Below are positions 23,777 through 35,065 of a stretch of 64,000 nt of DNA, in pieces. This DNA is from Tetracladium setigerum (taxonomy: Eukaryota; Ascomycota; Leotiomycetes; Helotiales). Below the pieces are notes generated by a model that saw only the letters and a program-made list of their open reading frames with translations, did no database searches and was not told the DNA's origin. How positions within the stretch are numbered: position 1 is the first letter of the stretch; each line of letters begins with the position of its first letter. The stretch lies in the NCBI GenBank assembly GCA_031472005.1, contig PZJY01000005.1, positions 1,550,001 to 1,614,000 on the forward strand. The letters run 5' to 3'. The translations under genes and the position numbers were made by a program.

Positions 23777-24298
23777 CGGCGTGTCAAAAGTTCAAGAAAT
23801 GTCATAACGTGACTTTTAGACTGGCCATTGGATCGTGTAAGGCAAATTAAAGGTGAATGTGTTGTTTGAAAATCGCAAACAAACACGAAATGCACATGTT
23901 TGGTATCAAAAATGTGTAGTCACGTGTCGATGACTTTTGACAGCAACAGCCTTCTCGGCTCCAAACTACCGGACCTCCATTTTGAACATCTCCGTTTGCG
24001 CCAACAACTCTGGACGATACGAAACACGTTGCGGCTGGTTAAAGGTACCATCTGGGTACTCAAAATCAAACACACTACACGACAGTAAATTTATTTACGG
24101 TGAAAAGCTCCCAGCCAAGCATCTCCCAACCAAGGGAGAACTGTATGTTGTCACCAAAGACATAGTAGCTTGGTGTTTGCAACTTCCTCATTGCCCGGCA
24201 GAGACAGATACCATTTCGTACACGACTGCGGATGAGAGTTCTTCTAATTTTGTAACGACTTGGGGCATGTCCTGCACTCCACTCCCCCAGCATTCATC
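23777..24298. promoter_or_regulatory. Divergent promoter cca1 / trs85 with a CACGTG box
   Basis: A 522-bp region between divergent housekeeping genes. It holds one perfect CACGTG E-box at 23921..23926, a site type bound by bHLH factors such as Cbf1. Small ORFs here have no family resemblance. Confidence 0.4.
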
Positions 24299-26581
24299 AT
24301 GGCCGCACCGCTGAGACTCCCGAAGATGAGAGGCCAGGAGCCCCAATCGATGGCCTCATCTATCTCCAGTCTGCCGTATCGAGGCTCGAACGCATCCGTA
24401 TCCTCCTTATTCGCATCGACCTCTACACCCACCGGCTCAAGATCCGCCTCTCCTAGTGGTACGGGCACTCCCTCACGAATGGCATCGAGTTCGATATTTG
24501 GTGGGACACCAGGAGAAGGGCGTCAGCCACTACCACTAGAAAGTTCCGACGACCCTCGTAATCTCATAATGCAAGCATTTGTACCGCATGTTGCAGTTCA
24601 CACGTCAATCGATACACATGAGTTAGTAAAGGGGAAAGGTTTCAATGGCGGACTCTGGGAACTTCTACGGCCATTTGGGGAACGGGTGCAGGGGAAGGTT
24701 ACAGTCAGAGACAGTATAGGTTCTGGAAAGACATGGGATGATTTTGCAGTGAGATTTGTGCAACTAGGAGATGGGCTCGAAAGCCCGGATGCACTGCAAG
24801 GGACACGCAGGAGTGTAGATGGGAAACCATTCTCCCCGAACGGCAAAGGACCTCTCTCAGCCCAGCGCGCCAGAACTGGAGGTGATATCGCATCGATTGA
24901 ACATCTGGTGGATCGTCATTTAAGCCATGCCGAAGATTATCCTACTATGACTGGCGAGGACTACTTGAACTTCAAACAGTCTCGCTTACAGCATCCAGGC
25001 ACTCCCTCGCCATTCTATACATTGTACCTACGAAGGCTTCTCTCCGGCATTCCTCTGGCGCCACATGAGACTTTCTCACATCCCGTGGCTTGCGTTATTG
25101 CAATAAGCTCAAGGAATCAGAGCCCAATAGAGACATTGAGGAAATTGTACGAGGATTCAAGCAACGGAGAGAAACGTTTGCCATCATGGGTGAGTAGCGA
25201 GTATCTTCGCTATTATGTTCTGGTCCATGACGAGGAGAAAGATGACATTTCAAAATCAATGGCGCTGTTTGATCAGATGAAACGACATTTTGGATTACAT
25301 TGCCATCTCCTCCGGCTGAGAAGTAGTCATTGTGCAGCTTCAGATGATGACAGCATTCGATTGCCACGGCCAGAGTGGCTGTCTGCAGGAGAAGAAATTG
25401 CGGACATTCAAGAGCGTGAATTGCTGGAAGACATTGAAGATTCGTACCCCAGCATATACGAATCAGACACCACAGCTATCAAAACTTTTATCCGTGAAAT
25501 GGTCACCCAATCTATCGTCCCATCGATGGAGCGAAACGTAGCAACGTGGAACGATCAAGTTGCTTCAAGGCGGCGAGGTATCAGTGGTCGGTTCATGAGT
25601 TTATCGAAGAAATGGACAGGATTTGGAAGTAGCTCGAGGATTTCATCGAATGGTGTCGGTGCAGGGAGTTCTAGCAATTATGATTCACTGCAAGGATTTT
25701 ACAGACCCGATGCCCCTGAAGCTGTCATGCGAAAATTGGCCGACTATGCATTCATGCTGAGAGATTGGAAACTTGCACAGTCAACATATGACTTGCTTCG
25801 ATCGGATTATAATAACGACAAGGCTTGGAAGTATCACGCAGCAGCCAACGAGATGGCGGCCATCAGCACACTTTTGATCCCACAGGCTATGAGCTCAAAG
25901 AGCCGCGCTGAGACAGTTGATCAAATGTTAGAAACAGCGTCGTATTCATATATCACTCGCTGTGGTGCTCAATACGGTGCATTGCGTTGTTTGACTCTTG
26001 GCATGGAACTTCTCCGACTTCGAGGCGGCTCTGCAACTGAGGATGCGGCTCGGTGGGGATCAAAATTGCTTGACAACAAAGTAGTTGGAGTCGTGGGTGA
26101 TGCACTCGTCAAGGAGAGAATTGCCGCTTGTTACGCATTCAAGAAAGGATCTGGTTCTCAAAACTGGGGTGCTAGGACGCGAAAGTCGGCCGTATGGACG
26201 ATTCTGGCGGCAGACGCATGGCTTACTTTGGGGAAAGTACAGCAATCTAAACAACGACTGGACGAGGTTGACGGCAAGTACGCATCTTTACGGAACCAGG
26301 GGAGCTTAGCGACGTTTGCCAGAGCAAATGAGTTTCTAGAAGGGCTGCAAAGGGAAGTGCAACTTGCTCTGTACCCTGAGTCCGGAATCGATGGCCCTGA
26401 AGCATCAGATGAACTGATCGATACCTCGATAGAAGAGAGTCAAGCCTTTGAAACGAGGCCTCACCGAAGAAGTCTGATGGGTATTGAGGCGCCTTCTTTG
26501 GGTGGACTGGAAATATCTCCTTTGCATGGGGATCTGTTAGAAGACGGAGAAGAGACTCCGAGGCAACTTCAATTTGGATGA
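24299..26581 (+). CDS. trs85: TRAPP complex subunit Trs85 (TRAPPC8-like)
   Basis: Component of the TRAPPIII tethering/GEF complex for the Ypt1/Rab1 GTPase, acting in autophagy and ER-Golgi traffic. It is a single exon of 760 residues from the ATG at 24299; an in-frame ATG at 24260 would add 13 residues with no family match. The N-terminal ~85 residues are Ser/Thr/Pro-rich. Family blocks follow: LIMQAFVPHVAVHTSIDTHE, GGLWELLRPFGERVQGKVTV, RDSIGSGKTWDDFAVRFV, then DEEKDDISKSMALFDQMKRH, FIREMVTQSIVPSMERNVAT and the LADYAFMLRDWKLAQSTYDL helical repeats. The length fits fungal Trs85. Confidence 0.9.
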   Translation: MAAPLRLPKMRGQEPQSMASSISSLPYRGSNASVSSLFASTSTPTGSRSASPSGTGTPSRMASSSIFGGTPGEGRQPLPLESSDDPRNLIMQAFVPHVAVHTSIDTHELVKGKGFNGGLWELLRPFGERVQGKVTVRDSIGSGKTWDDFAVRFVQLGDGLESPDALQGTRRSVDGKPFSPNGKGPLSAQRARTGGDIASIEHLVDRHLSHAEDYPTMTGEDYLNFKQSRLQHPGTPSPFYTLYLRRLLSGIPLAPHETFSHPVACVIAISSRNQSPIETLRKLYEDSSNGEKRLPSWVSSEYLRYYVLVHDEEKDDISKSMALFDQMKRHFGLHCHLLRLRSSHCAASDDDSIRLPRPEWLSAGEEIADIQERELLEDIEDSYPSIYESDTTAIKTFIREMVTQSIVPSMERNVATWNDQVASRRRGISGRFMSLSKKWTGFGSSSRISSNGVGAGSSSNYDSLQGFYRPDAPEAVMRKLADYAFMLRDWKLAQSTYDLLRSDYNNDKAWKYHAAANEMAAISTLLIPQAMSSKSRAETVDQMLETASYSYITRCGAQYGALRCLTLGMELLRLRGGSATEDAARWGSKLLDNKVVGVVGDALVKERIAACYAFKKGSGSQNWGARTRKSAVWTILAADAWLTLGKVQQSKQRLDEVDGKYASLRNQGSLATFARANEFLEGLQREVQLALYPESGIDGPEASDELIDTSIEESQAFETRPHRRSLMGIEAPSLGGLEISPLHGDLLEDGEETPRQLQFG

Positions 26582-27105
26582 GATAAATTTGGGTCTCTGA
26601 ATGCCATGCAATTTTTGAGAAGCGTAGACAAAGGATTCGGAAGGAAGCAAGGCATTGGGAAGGCGTTTGGTGTTTAGATGGTGAAGGTTGCTTGCTACAC
26701 TGCATATGTAGGATTTAGCTTATCAGATGCAAACAGTCCATCAGTGAAGGAGATGAATGAATATACATAATCGATAAATACAATCTTGTACATCAATAAA
26801 ACACCCCCCGCAATGTTGCCTCTTTGCCGCCAATTTTGCCCTTTCACTCTTGAGGTAATGCAACATTAATTTATACTGCCAAGCCGATTGCGATAAGATA
26901 ACAGGGCCAAGCCTTCCAAACCACATCAAGCACAACATCAACAAAGGCAAACCGTATTTTGTCTCATCTTGTCGCGACATTGCGAAATTGCTCTTCCTTT
27001 CTCCAAAGAAACAGTACACGAATATATCTCGACAAGGGTCAACCTGACGAGTATACTCTTGCGTGCGACCTCGAGCTTGAAAGCGTTAAGAACGACAGAA
27101 CAAAC
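26582..27105. other. Intergenic between trs85 and the CHMP7-like gene
   Basis: A 524-bp spacer holding the trs85 3' end and the promoter of the next gene. No coding frame with family features. Confidence 0.45.
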
Positions 27106-28642
27106 ATGACAACCCCCTCGTAAACTACCTCCTCACCAAGGAACCTCAATTTCGAAAGTATACATACTCCGCTCACAGTTGCTCTATACTTACTAACTTT
27201 TATCTTAAAGACAACGTCTTGCCGCCCTCTACTCAGACTTCGTACCCCTTCTCTCCCTAAACCCCGACGGCTACAACGCCAACATATCAGCCTGGCGCAC
27301 TGGTCTGTCCTCCGCTGCTCTTGCTGGTGTGCTCCCACCACCATCATCACATTTCGAGATCACGATAAACAGCCAACTAGTGAGGGAACTAAATACACCA
27401 GAATGGGGAATGCCTCTCGCGCTGGGTACGGTGGTAAAAGATGCGCTGGACAAGAGAGAGTGGATAGATGGGAAGGAGTTTCGCACAAGTAAGGAAGGCG
27501 TAATGAGGGGACGGTGGAGAGTGCCAGGTGTTGGTGAAGTCGTGGGTTTTGGATGGAGGTTATTGGTTGGGAGTGGGGACGGAGGAAGGGAGAATGAGAT
27601 GTTGGAGAAGGGGAAGGGGGAATGGAAAGTTATCTCGCTCGCCAACCTGGAACTTGCCTCTACGGAAGTGGCGAGGCGGATGAACGAACCACAGAATACG
27701 GGACGAACCGAACGAGTACTGTCTCTTAAAGATTTCAAAGACCAGTTCGATGGTGTGTTAGGAAGCGAGAGCGAGAGGAGATTAAGCGATACCGACATCA
27801 CCCTCCTTCTCAAATTCCTACAACGAGATAAACAGCTTCTCATAACCGACGGATCAACAATACGCTTTCTCAATAGCAATGAAAAGGCTATACCAGAGGA
27901 GGGAATCACCCTCGAGGATTCCACAATCGCATCTCTGAAAACCCTCATCAAAGACCTCACAACTCACATTACCATCTTGGAAAAAAGAGTAAACGCTTTA
28001 TCAACAGCCGCCAAAGAAGCAGTCGCCAGCAAAAACCGCCTCTCAGCACTCTCCTCCCTCCGCTCCAAAAAAATTGCCGAGACGGCACTCGCCAAACGCC
28101 ACGCGACGCTTGCGCAAGTCGAAGAAGTATTTGGCAAGATTGAGCAGGCTGCGGATCAGGTGGAGCTGGTTAGGGTGATGGAGGCTAGTACGATTGTATT
28201 GAGAGGATTGAATAAAGAGGTTGGTGGAGTGGAGAGAGTTGATCAGGTTGTGGATAGTTTGAGGGAGCAGATGGATGTAGTAAATGAGGTTGGTGGTGTT
28301 ATTGGGGAGATGGGACAATTGGGCGGAGTCGGCGAAGGGGAGGTTGAAGAAGAATTTGAGGAGATGGAGAGAGTGGAGAGGGAGAAGGTTGAGGCTGCTG
28401 AGAAGATTAAGACGGAGGAGAGAGAGAAGAGAGAAGCAGAACTCAAGGAGGCTAGGGAGAAGAAGGAAGCGGAGGAGACGAGGGAGAGGTTGGATGAGTT
28501 GGCTGAGGCGGAGAGGCAAGTGAGAGAAACTGCGGCGAGGAAAGAGGCAGCCGAGAAAGCCGAGAAGGATTTGATAGACAGTACGGAGTTGCTGAAGAAT
28601 GTCTCGTTGGAACCCAACTCGGATGGAACTGCGCTGCAATGA
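27106..28642 (+). CDS. chm7: ESCRT-III-like CHMP7/Chm7 (Snf7-family) protein, start codon out of frame by one base
   Basis: Predicted ESCRT-III family member that acts with LEM proteins in nuclear-envelope surveillance and sealing. The main exon starts at 27211 and reads QRLAALYSDFVPLLSLNPDG, with a winged-helix-like N-terminal half, then a Snf7 helical core (LKTLIKDLTTHITILEKRVN, ALAKRHATLAQVEEVFGKI) and a long Glu/Arg-rich coiled tail. The first exon is 27106..27157, spliced over 27158..27210 (CTAAC branch). As written, the ATG at 27106 hits a stop after MTTPS. With one extra C in the CCCCC run at 27113..27117 it reads MTTPLVNYLLTKEPQFRK and joins exon 2 in frame, for 494 residues. The family fit of that N-terminus is why I prefer a missing base over a later start. 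Confidence 0.8.
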
Positions 28643-28832
28643 TTGTAATCTTACGAAATATGGGGATATTTATTAGACTCGGGCATGTCATAAAGGAGTT
28701 TTCTGCTTCAGTTGCGGTGTACATTTAATTTAGCGCTACTCTGTTGGTATCTTATTGCTACACACTTCAGGTCTGCTAGTAGCCATATCTAAAGCAACTC
28801 GTCTTTTTTTCCCTTATATACTACTTTTATCA

Positions 28833-30075
28833 TCACGCCAGAGATGGTTCGACATCTGGATCATAGTCCGGTTGGAATTTCCTATCCCCTGGGAGTGTCT
28901 CTTGCATCGCGAAAGACGACGTCGAAAGATGCATAGGTACACAACGACTCTCAGTATCCATATTATCAACCGAAGGTGGTGTCACCGGCTCTTCTGGCGT
29001 CTGTTCTTCTGTCTTGGGCACTTTCGCAATCTTCTTCCTGGCATTGGCAATCAAGTTCCGAAAATCCCCATCATGCTTCGTTGACCAGGCTACGCCGTCG
29101 AAGTCTTTGTCCCGGATTTGTGCTCCAGAATGACTTGAACTTGCACGAGCCTGTCCGCCTTGGGTTCGTTCCCAAATATCCATTTCCCGCTTCAGCTCGC
29201 TTTTAGTCTTTGGCTTGGTGGCATCGCAGTTTGCGTTCCATAGGGTGGTCCATTCGGTGTGTCTCTGCACCAGAAGTTGTCTCGTCCCAGCCGCGGAAAG
29301 GCCATGGTCAGTGAGCTTTTTACGGAGGGGACCGTCTTTGAGCAAATCGTAATTTGGTGTGGCCAGTCTTTCGAGGGGTTTCGTAGCCTTTTGCGGGAGT
29401 GACTTGAGAGGTTGTATCGCTGGTTTGCGGGACTTAGAAGCAGTCTCGTCGCGGCAGTTTGAATCTATGTGCGTATTGATGAGGTCTTCCTTCACCTGTT
29501 GCTGGCAAATTGGACAATGAACAAACCCCTCTGCAGCATATCAGCAATTTGTTCAATCTTAGACAATATTGGCACTGACCAGGCATATACTCATCAATAT
29601 CATCGTCCGAGTCCACAATCATAACCGCCTGAGAAGGTGGTTTCCTTCCTCCTGACCTGGTCCTCTTCCTTGGCCCATCCTCCTCGTCCATTATATCCTC
29701 TTTTCCCCTCCTCCTCTTCGGCGACGAGACTTCTTTTTCCCTTTCCGCAAGCTGCCTAGCAGCCGCCAAAATATCCGGTCTGCCCTTCACAAATGCCTGA
29801 ACTAACTCCTCCATCGCTCCATTAAACCTTAATTTCAACTCCTGGTCATTCGTCCTACAAGCTGGACATTTCCCATCATTACTCAGAGACCTTCTTATAC
29901 AGAGCGAGCAGAACGTATGAGAACAAGACGTGATCATAGGCGTATTGTAGAAGTCTTTACAGACTTGACACCGCAAGGCAGAGTCGATCGGAGCGAGGGA
30001 GGCTAGGGGTGTAGGGAGCCAGTCGGTGGAATCCGGTACTTCAAAAGCATCTTCTTTTGATAATTTGGTGTTCAT
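28833..30075 (-). CDS. rad18: Postreplication-repair E3 ubiquitin ligase Rad18
   Basis: RING E3 that with Rad6 mono-ubiquitinates PCNA at stalled forks in the nucleus. Two exons, 30075..29580 and 29530..28833, with a 49-bp intron, give 397 residues. The start is MNTKLSKEDAFEVPDSTDWL, the usual Rad18 opening; the open frame extends further upstream but without family match. RING finger residues 36-73 (CQVCKDF, CSHTFCSLCI, CPACR). UBZ4 zinc finger at about 171-191 (CPICQQQV, then HIDSNC). SAP domain at about 215-250 (YDLLKDGPLRKKLTDHGLSA, then QLLVQRHTEWTTLWNANCD). All zinc ligands are present. It is divergent from cdc27 with only 210 bp between start codons. Confidence 0.95.
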
Positions 30076-30285
30076 CTTGCCAGAACCGGAGTAACGGACC
30101 GCGAGGATCGAGTGTGGACGACTTGTCGTTGTTGGCGCAAATTCATGAAGGTTGTGGAGGTTCTCGCGTTGAGTGGATTTTGGAGAAGGCGCGTCGGCAT
30201 CGCGTCGACACCTGCAGCCGATCACTTTGCTTCTCCCAGGAATTTTGGGGAAGGGAACAACAGCGAACGATACGACGACATCACA
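30076..30285. promoter_or_regulatory. 210-bp bidirectional promoter rad18/cdc27 with MBF- and E2F-like sites
   Basis: Between the two start codons lie three ACGCG cores on the minus strand (ACGCGA at 30164..30169, ACGCGC at 30189..30194, ACGCGA at 30200..30205) and an E2F-like TTGGCGCAA at 30132..30140. ACGCG(T/A) is the known MCB element bound by MBF at G1/S genes in yeasts. Function here is inferred from the sites and the replication-linked genes on either side. Confidence 0.55.
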
Positions 30286-31923
30286 ATGGCGGACTATAGA
30301 ACCTATTTGGCGGAGAATATCTTGACTGAGGATAAGCTGGTATGTTTCACTTCGTCGTTCAATTGTGGTTTTCATGTGCTAACGAACAATCAGGTAACTT
30401 ATCGGCTCCTCAGTCGTGCTCTCAAGGTCCATGTCAACGCAGCGAAGGAGTACGTTTTGCGGTTTTTGTCTTGGGAATTAAATATTCTAATGAAGATTCA
30501 GGATGCTCTATGATTTCCACCTCCAGCAAAATGCAAAGAAACCAGGCACGTTGCATGCGACATATCTCCTCAGCGGCACGAAACGAGATGAGGAGATCAT
30601 TTCTACAAACGGGGACGTGAAGATGGAGGGAGGGGACGATTACCCGCAGAGTAGTCCTTTCATGGCCAGTTCAATGCCGCAGATTCAGGAGAGCTCGGGA
30701 GAGACAGCTGTGTTGAGCATAACACTGGTGCGAGAGGAGGATTTGGAATGTAGGAACTCCATCTCTCTAACAATATTCTTGACTGACTGAAAGGAATTAT
30801 AGCTGTGAAAGCACAGTATGAACATATATCTTCGATACATATGTATAGTCTCGGACCGTCTCCATTAAAGGTACCTTACAAACCTTCATACTCAAAAGTC
30901 GAAGCTAATCGACTTGTCCCAACAGGATCTACAAATATTATCAGACGTAACTCGACAAATTCAAGTTCTCACTTCTAATGATGACCCCATCAAAACCAAC
31001 CCAACATATGGCACCATTACCAATCCTCTGGTCAAGCGAAGAACCGCCCGTCGTCCACCTCCAGCAGCCGCATCTGTCCCAGCGGTAGCAGTCAGAACCT
31101 CGAAACCAGTTGTAAAGGAACCCCCGAAACTCACAAAACAGGACTCTAAAACTTCACAACCCTCATCTGCAAAAGATTTCTTCGGAAAGGGTAAAGAAAA
31201 GCCAAAGGCCGCTATGAATAGCGCTCCCTCTAGCAAAGAGAGTACACCAGCCCCTACCAACCCCCACCTGCCCTCAAGCGCGAACCTTCGAACATTTTCA
31301 AAGCATTCGCTAAAGCTAAAGCACCAAAGGAGAAGCAAGAGCCTGTTGAGGATGAGGAAATGAAGGATATAGTTTCAGATGATGATGATGACGAAGAAGA
31401 GACTTATGTGCCACCTGTTCAGGAACAGAAGGACAGCGGAGCTGATAGGAAGAGCAGGAAGGAGAGAGAAGAGGCGCTGAAGAGAATGATGGAGGATGAC
31501 GATGATGAGGACGAGTCTGCACCCACGAGTAACGTCGCTACTCCCATTGTTGTTGATGACGAGGATGAGGATATGGAGGAGCCAGACTCCCGACCCAAGA
31601 AGAAAGTCAAGAGCGAAGAACCTGAGCCGACAGTTACGGTATCAGGGGGAAGAAGGAGAGGAAAGCGGAGAGTTATAAAGAAGAAGACGGTCAAGGACGA
31701 GGAAGGATATCTCGGTAAGCTTTTGAAATCACAACTTAATTTCCAAGTTCGTTACTAAATTCACGCAGTTACCAAAGAAGAAGCTGTGTGGGAATCATTT
31801 TCGGAGGATGAGCCAGCCCCAAAACCAAAGCCAAAAACTAATGCACCTATAACTTCGAAGGCGAAGAAACCGGCTGCGAAGGCGGGACAGGGGAATATTA
31901 TGAGTTTTTTCGGGAAGAAATAA
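30286..31923 (+). CDS. cdc27: DNA polymerase delta third subunit Cdc27/POLD3, frame broken once
   Basis: Accessory subunit of the replicative DNA polymerase delta that links it to PCNA. Six exons: 30286..30339, 30394..30449, 30502..30749, 30803..30870, 30926..31714 and 31769..31923. The N-terminal part (MADYRTYLAENILTEDKLVT, RALKVHVNAAKEMLYDFHLQ) is the winged-helix domain that binds the B subunit. The middle is Lys/Pro/Ser-rich with KDFFGKGK, and acidic stretches follow. The protein ends in a PCNA-binding PIP box, QGNIMSFFGKK. The frame breaks at the CCCCC run 31261..31265: TPAPTNP lies in one frame and PALKREPSNIFKAFAKAK in the next. One added C makes 1371 nt and 456 residues. No splice signals fit, and the conserved tail argues for a missing base in the assembly. 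Confidence 0.92.
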
Positions 31924-32705
31924 TGAGGTAAATTTTTTGAGTACCCGAGGCGAAACAACGTTGATGGCCAGACCACTTTATTCAATACTAAAGAGAGTGA
32001 CAGACAAGAATGTCTGGGTATGTAAAGCCAATGCAATCTTTCAACCAGCTCCTCTGTTGTTTATTTTCATTTTAGCTTACAATTTTGCTCCGGGAGAACA
32101 CAGCCTGTTGTCTAATCTCCTCCGGTCTAATCTCCTCCGGTCTAATCTCCTCCGGTGATCGCTATTGAGAGAAAATGCCGGTGACAATGTTTTACAAAAA
32201 CAAAATTTGAACCTTGGTAATGGAAGATATGATAGACTTGAGAGATGTCCTTTTACTGTATGTTGTGGTTGCAGGTGAAATTTTGATAAGTACAAATGGC
32301 AACCGAAGCTTCTCCGTTTAACCTAAGCCAGCTTTGGAAACTTTGACGCTGCCTCCCATCAAAGGTTCACTTGTCTTTAGTAGACGTTTACAGTGATATA
32401 TTTAAAGATTTCTGTCAGTTGTTATAGTGCAGAAATAAAGTACAAGAGATCCATAAGTCGCAATGTAATAGTGAACAAGAGGGTCTTTCGGTATGAAGTC
32501 ACATGACGATCCGTTGACAACAAATTTGGTCGCTCTCATCTGATTGAGCTTCCTCTTCATATCTTCACCCTCCCGACAACATTTCACACAAGCTTTACTG
32601 TTAAAACTGGTTTGAGTAGAATATTTTTCTCTACGACTTGTTTAGTTGACTGAGATTAATCACCAGTTAGAGTTCTATTCCAGGCCACCGCATATCACGT
32701 CGACA
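31924..32705. other. Intergenic between cdc27 and tti2-like gene
   Basis: A 782-bp spacer with the cdc27 3' flank, a 3 x 15-bp tandem repeat (listed separately) and the promoter of the next gene. No coding frame with family features. Confidence 0.5.
32111..32155 (+). repeat. Tandem repeat, 3 perfect copies of a 15-bp unit
   Basis: The unit TCTAATCTCCTCCGG occurs three times without mismatch at 32111..32125, 32126..32140 and 32141..32155. It lies about 190 bp downstream of cdc27. Confidence 0.97.
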
Positions 32706-34625
32706 ATGCCTGAAAAGTACACCCTTTCGGAACTCTGCCAAGTCATACAAGACCCAAAAGTCTCAGATCAGAATTCACAAGTTTGTATTCAGACATTCCA
32801 TAACAAGCCAAGAGGAAACTAATATTAATAATATTAATTTAGGACATTAGCAAAATCCTGCAAATTCTTGACTCGAAGGTCTCGGATGCGGAAAGTCTCC
32901 AAAGAGAAGCCAAAGATACAGAATCCATCCAAATCCTCTCGCAATGGATTTCAAACGCAATACTACCGAACAGCAAATGCGTTGCATATGATGACCCTTT
33001 AGATGGTCTGTCCTTACTCACCATACTTCGATAAATCCAAGACTGACTGCAAATAGAACCACCATCAGCGTCAAGAATCGATGCACTCAGCGCTACCAAG
33101 CAAAATGCTCTCGCCGGTCTTAACGCGCTAACAACCATTCTCTCTCTTTCGGCATCCACAAAAAGCCTCAACTCAAAGATTCTCATCTCCCTCCTCGCCT
33201 TTACCAACCCCCTAGATCCGTGGAACACCCCAGAAATTCTAGCACTCGCCCAGAATCTCCTTACATTATACAAAAGCCAAGTCCAAGATCCAGAGTACAT
33301 CACCACCCAGCTACTCCAGTCTTTCATCCGCCCTCTGTTTCTTAAAACCAAAAAGTTAGAAAGTATCACTACCAGCGGCCGAAAAGCACAAGTCTCTTCC
33401 GCTCCACGACAAGCGTTCTCCAGATCGGATCTCGATCATGAAAACCAACCGTGGAGGTATGAGGTTATCTACGCTGTGACAATATTTGAATGGGCTATCA
33501 AGAACATCTCTGTTTGTACCCTCGCCACTTCATCCCACGCAATTATCCAAATTTTGACAAAACTTCAGCTAACCACCCAACCTATCTCATCCGAACAGCC
33601 CAAATCTCTTAGTGAATCTCTCCCTCTAATCCTCCCACCACTCCTTCACCTCCTCGACACATCCAGCACCTCTCTCCGCCACCGCCCTCTCCTCCTCCTT
33701 CCAACCTTCTTCCGCAAACTCACCCCCTCCACACTTCTCGCCACCACAGGTCTCGGATCCGTCTTCGAAGATGCAATTCAACCTATTCTCCTCTCTGTCC
33801 CTTCACTCACCCCAACAATTGAAGCTGAATTACTCCTTCCAGTTGCTTGGGAGGCTATGTATTCTCTAGGGGAAGTCTGGTTTTCTCGCGACCTCTCAGA
33901 TACAACAACCATTGTTGGGAAGGGAATTAAAATGCAATCAACGGCCGCACAGGAATTGGAAAAGCAAGAAAAGAACGAAGCACTCAGGATAGCTTTCTTC
34001 ATCCGTCTACTAAGACACTCTCTCCTACCGTATGTACCATCCATCCTTACACCCAAAGCAATTCAAATTCTATTCTCCCTCCTCTCCTTCTCCCCCTTCA
34101 AACAAACAGACAAACAAAAAACTAACCAACACACTCCCAAAATCCAGAGCACACACCTACACCCACCCCACCTATCCGCGCATAACCCAAATCCTCCTCA
34201 CCCAAATAACCCATCTTGCCCCCCTCCTCACAATCCATATAGCTCCCAATCTCAAGGATATAATCCCCATGATAACAACCATCCTGCTCGATCCATTCGC
34301 CTCTCCAGCGCTTGTTGTCGCGGCATTGAGAGCGTTGAGAGAGGTGATATTGGGGTGTTGGATGAGATTTGGTGGGGAGGGAGGGGAGAGGTGGAGAGGT
34401 GAGGTTTTGAGAGGGTTGGTGGGTGTTTTTGCGGGGTTGAGAGGGGTTGAGGATGGGGATGTTAAGGCGGTGGATCGGAAGGAGGAGGATGAAATGGAGG
34501 ATGTGAAAAGAGAGTTGGGTGTCGTTGGGAAGGTGTTACGCGAAGCTGTTCGAGCAGGTGATCTGGTGTCATTTACTGCTTTCGAGAGGGATATTGAGCG
34601 ATTAGTTGAGGTTGATAGGGGTTAG
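32706..34625 (+). CDS. tti2: TTI2-like protein (TEL2-interacting, Tti2 family)
   Basis: Likely subunit of the TEL2-TTI1-TTI2 co-chaperone that matures PIKK kinases (TOR, ATM/ATR). Four exons: 32706..32780, 32843..33005, 33057..34029 and 34148..34625, 562 residues in phase. Start MPEKYTLSELCQVIQD. The chain is almost wholly helical, HEAT-like: LNALTTILSLSASTKSLNSK, PWRYEVIYAVTIFEWAIKNI, RHRPLLLLPTFFRKL, LLLPVAWEAMYSLGEVWF and LDPFASPALVVAALRALREV. The last part is acidic and charged. An apparent frame break near 34100 is explained by a 118-bp intron (34030..34147: GTATGTACC donor, ACTAACC branch, CCAG acceptor), not by an indel. The family call is from overall pattern and size, so moderately sure. 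Confidence 0.65.
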
Positions 34626-35034
34626 GGGATGTGTTTGGGCTCAAGTAGTAACTGTTACTACCTATCTTACATAGAGTAGGTCAAAAAATCAAATCAGACC
34701 AGATCAAATCAAATCACAGAGGAAGTGAGAATAAACAACAAACGAGACTAAAAGAGAAAGAGGTATATTTGTTTATTTCCTTTTTTTTGGCTCCAATTTT
34801 TTTTCGGAAGTTCGCAATCATTTACAACCCACCAAGAAAATGCTTTGATTGTGTCTGCGAGGCGGGCGGGGGTATTTCCTATTTCCTGCCCTCCTTCCTT
34901 GCTTTCCTTCTTTCCTTTGTATTGTAACCATATTCCACGGAAATTTAAGGAAAAACCCATTGCGACTCCCTCCAAAATCGTACAATTACCCTCCCAACCC
35001 CCGGTTCGCCTTGTTGTTTCCTTTGTTCATGACG

Positions 35035-35065
<31 letters not shown>

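Noticed and set aside
24260..24298. Upstream start adding 13 residues to Trs85
   Set aside because: The extra residues (MGHVLHSTPPAFI) have no family match and the ATG at 24299 has a typical context.
28043..28724. Minus-strand Leu/Ser-rich ORFs
   Set aside because: Antisense shadows of the Glu/Arg-rich tail of the CHMP7-like gene.
34022..34150. Frameshift in the TTI2-like gene
   Set aside because: A 118-bp intron with GTATGT donor, ACTAACC branch and CCAG acceptor restores the frame, so no indel is needed.
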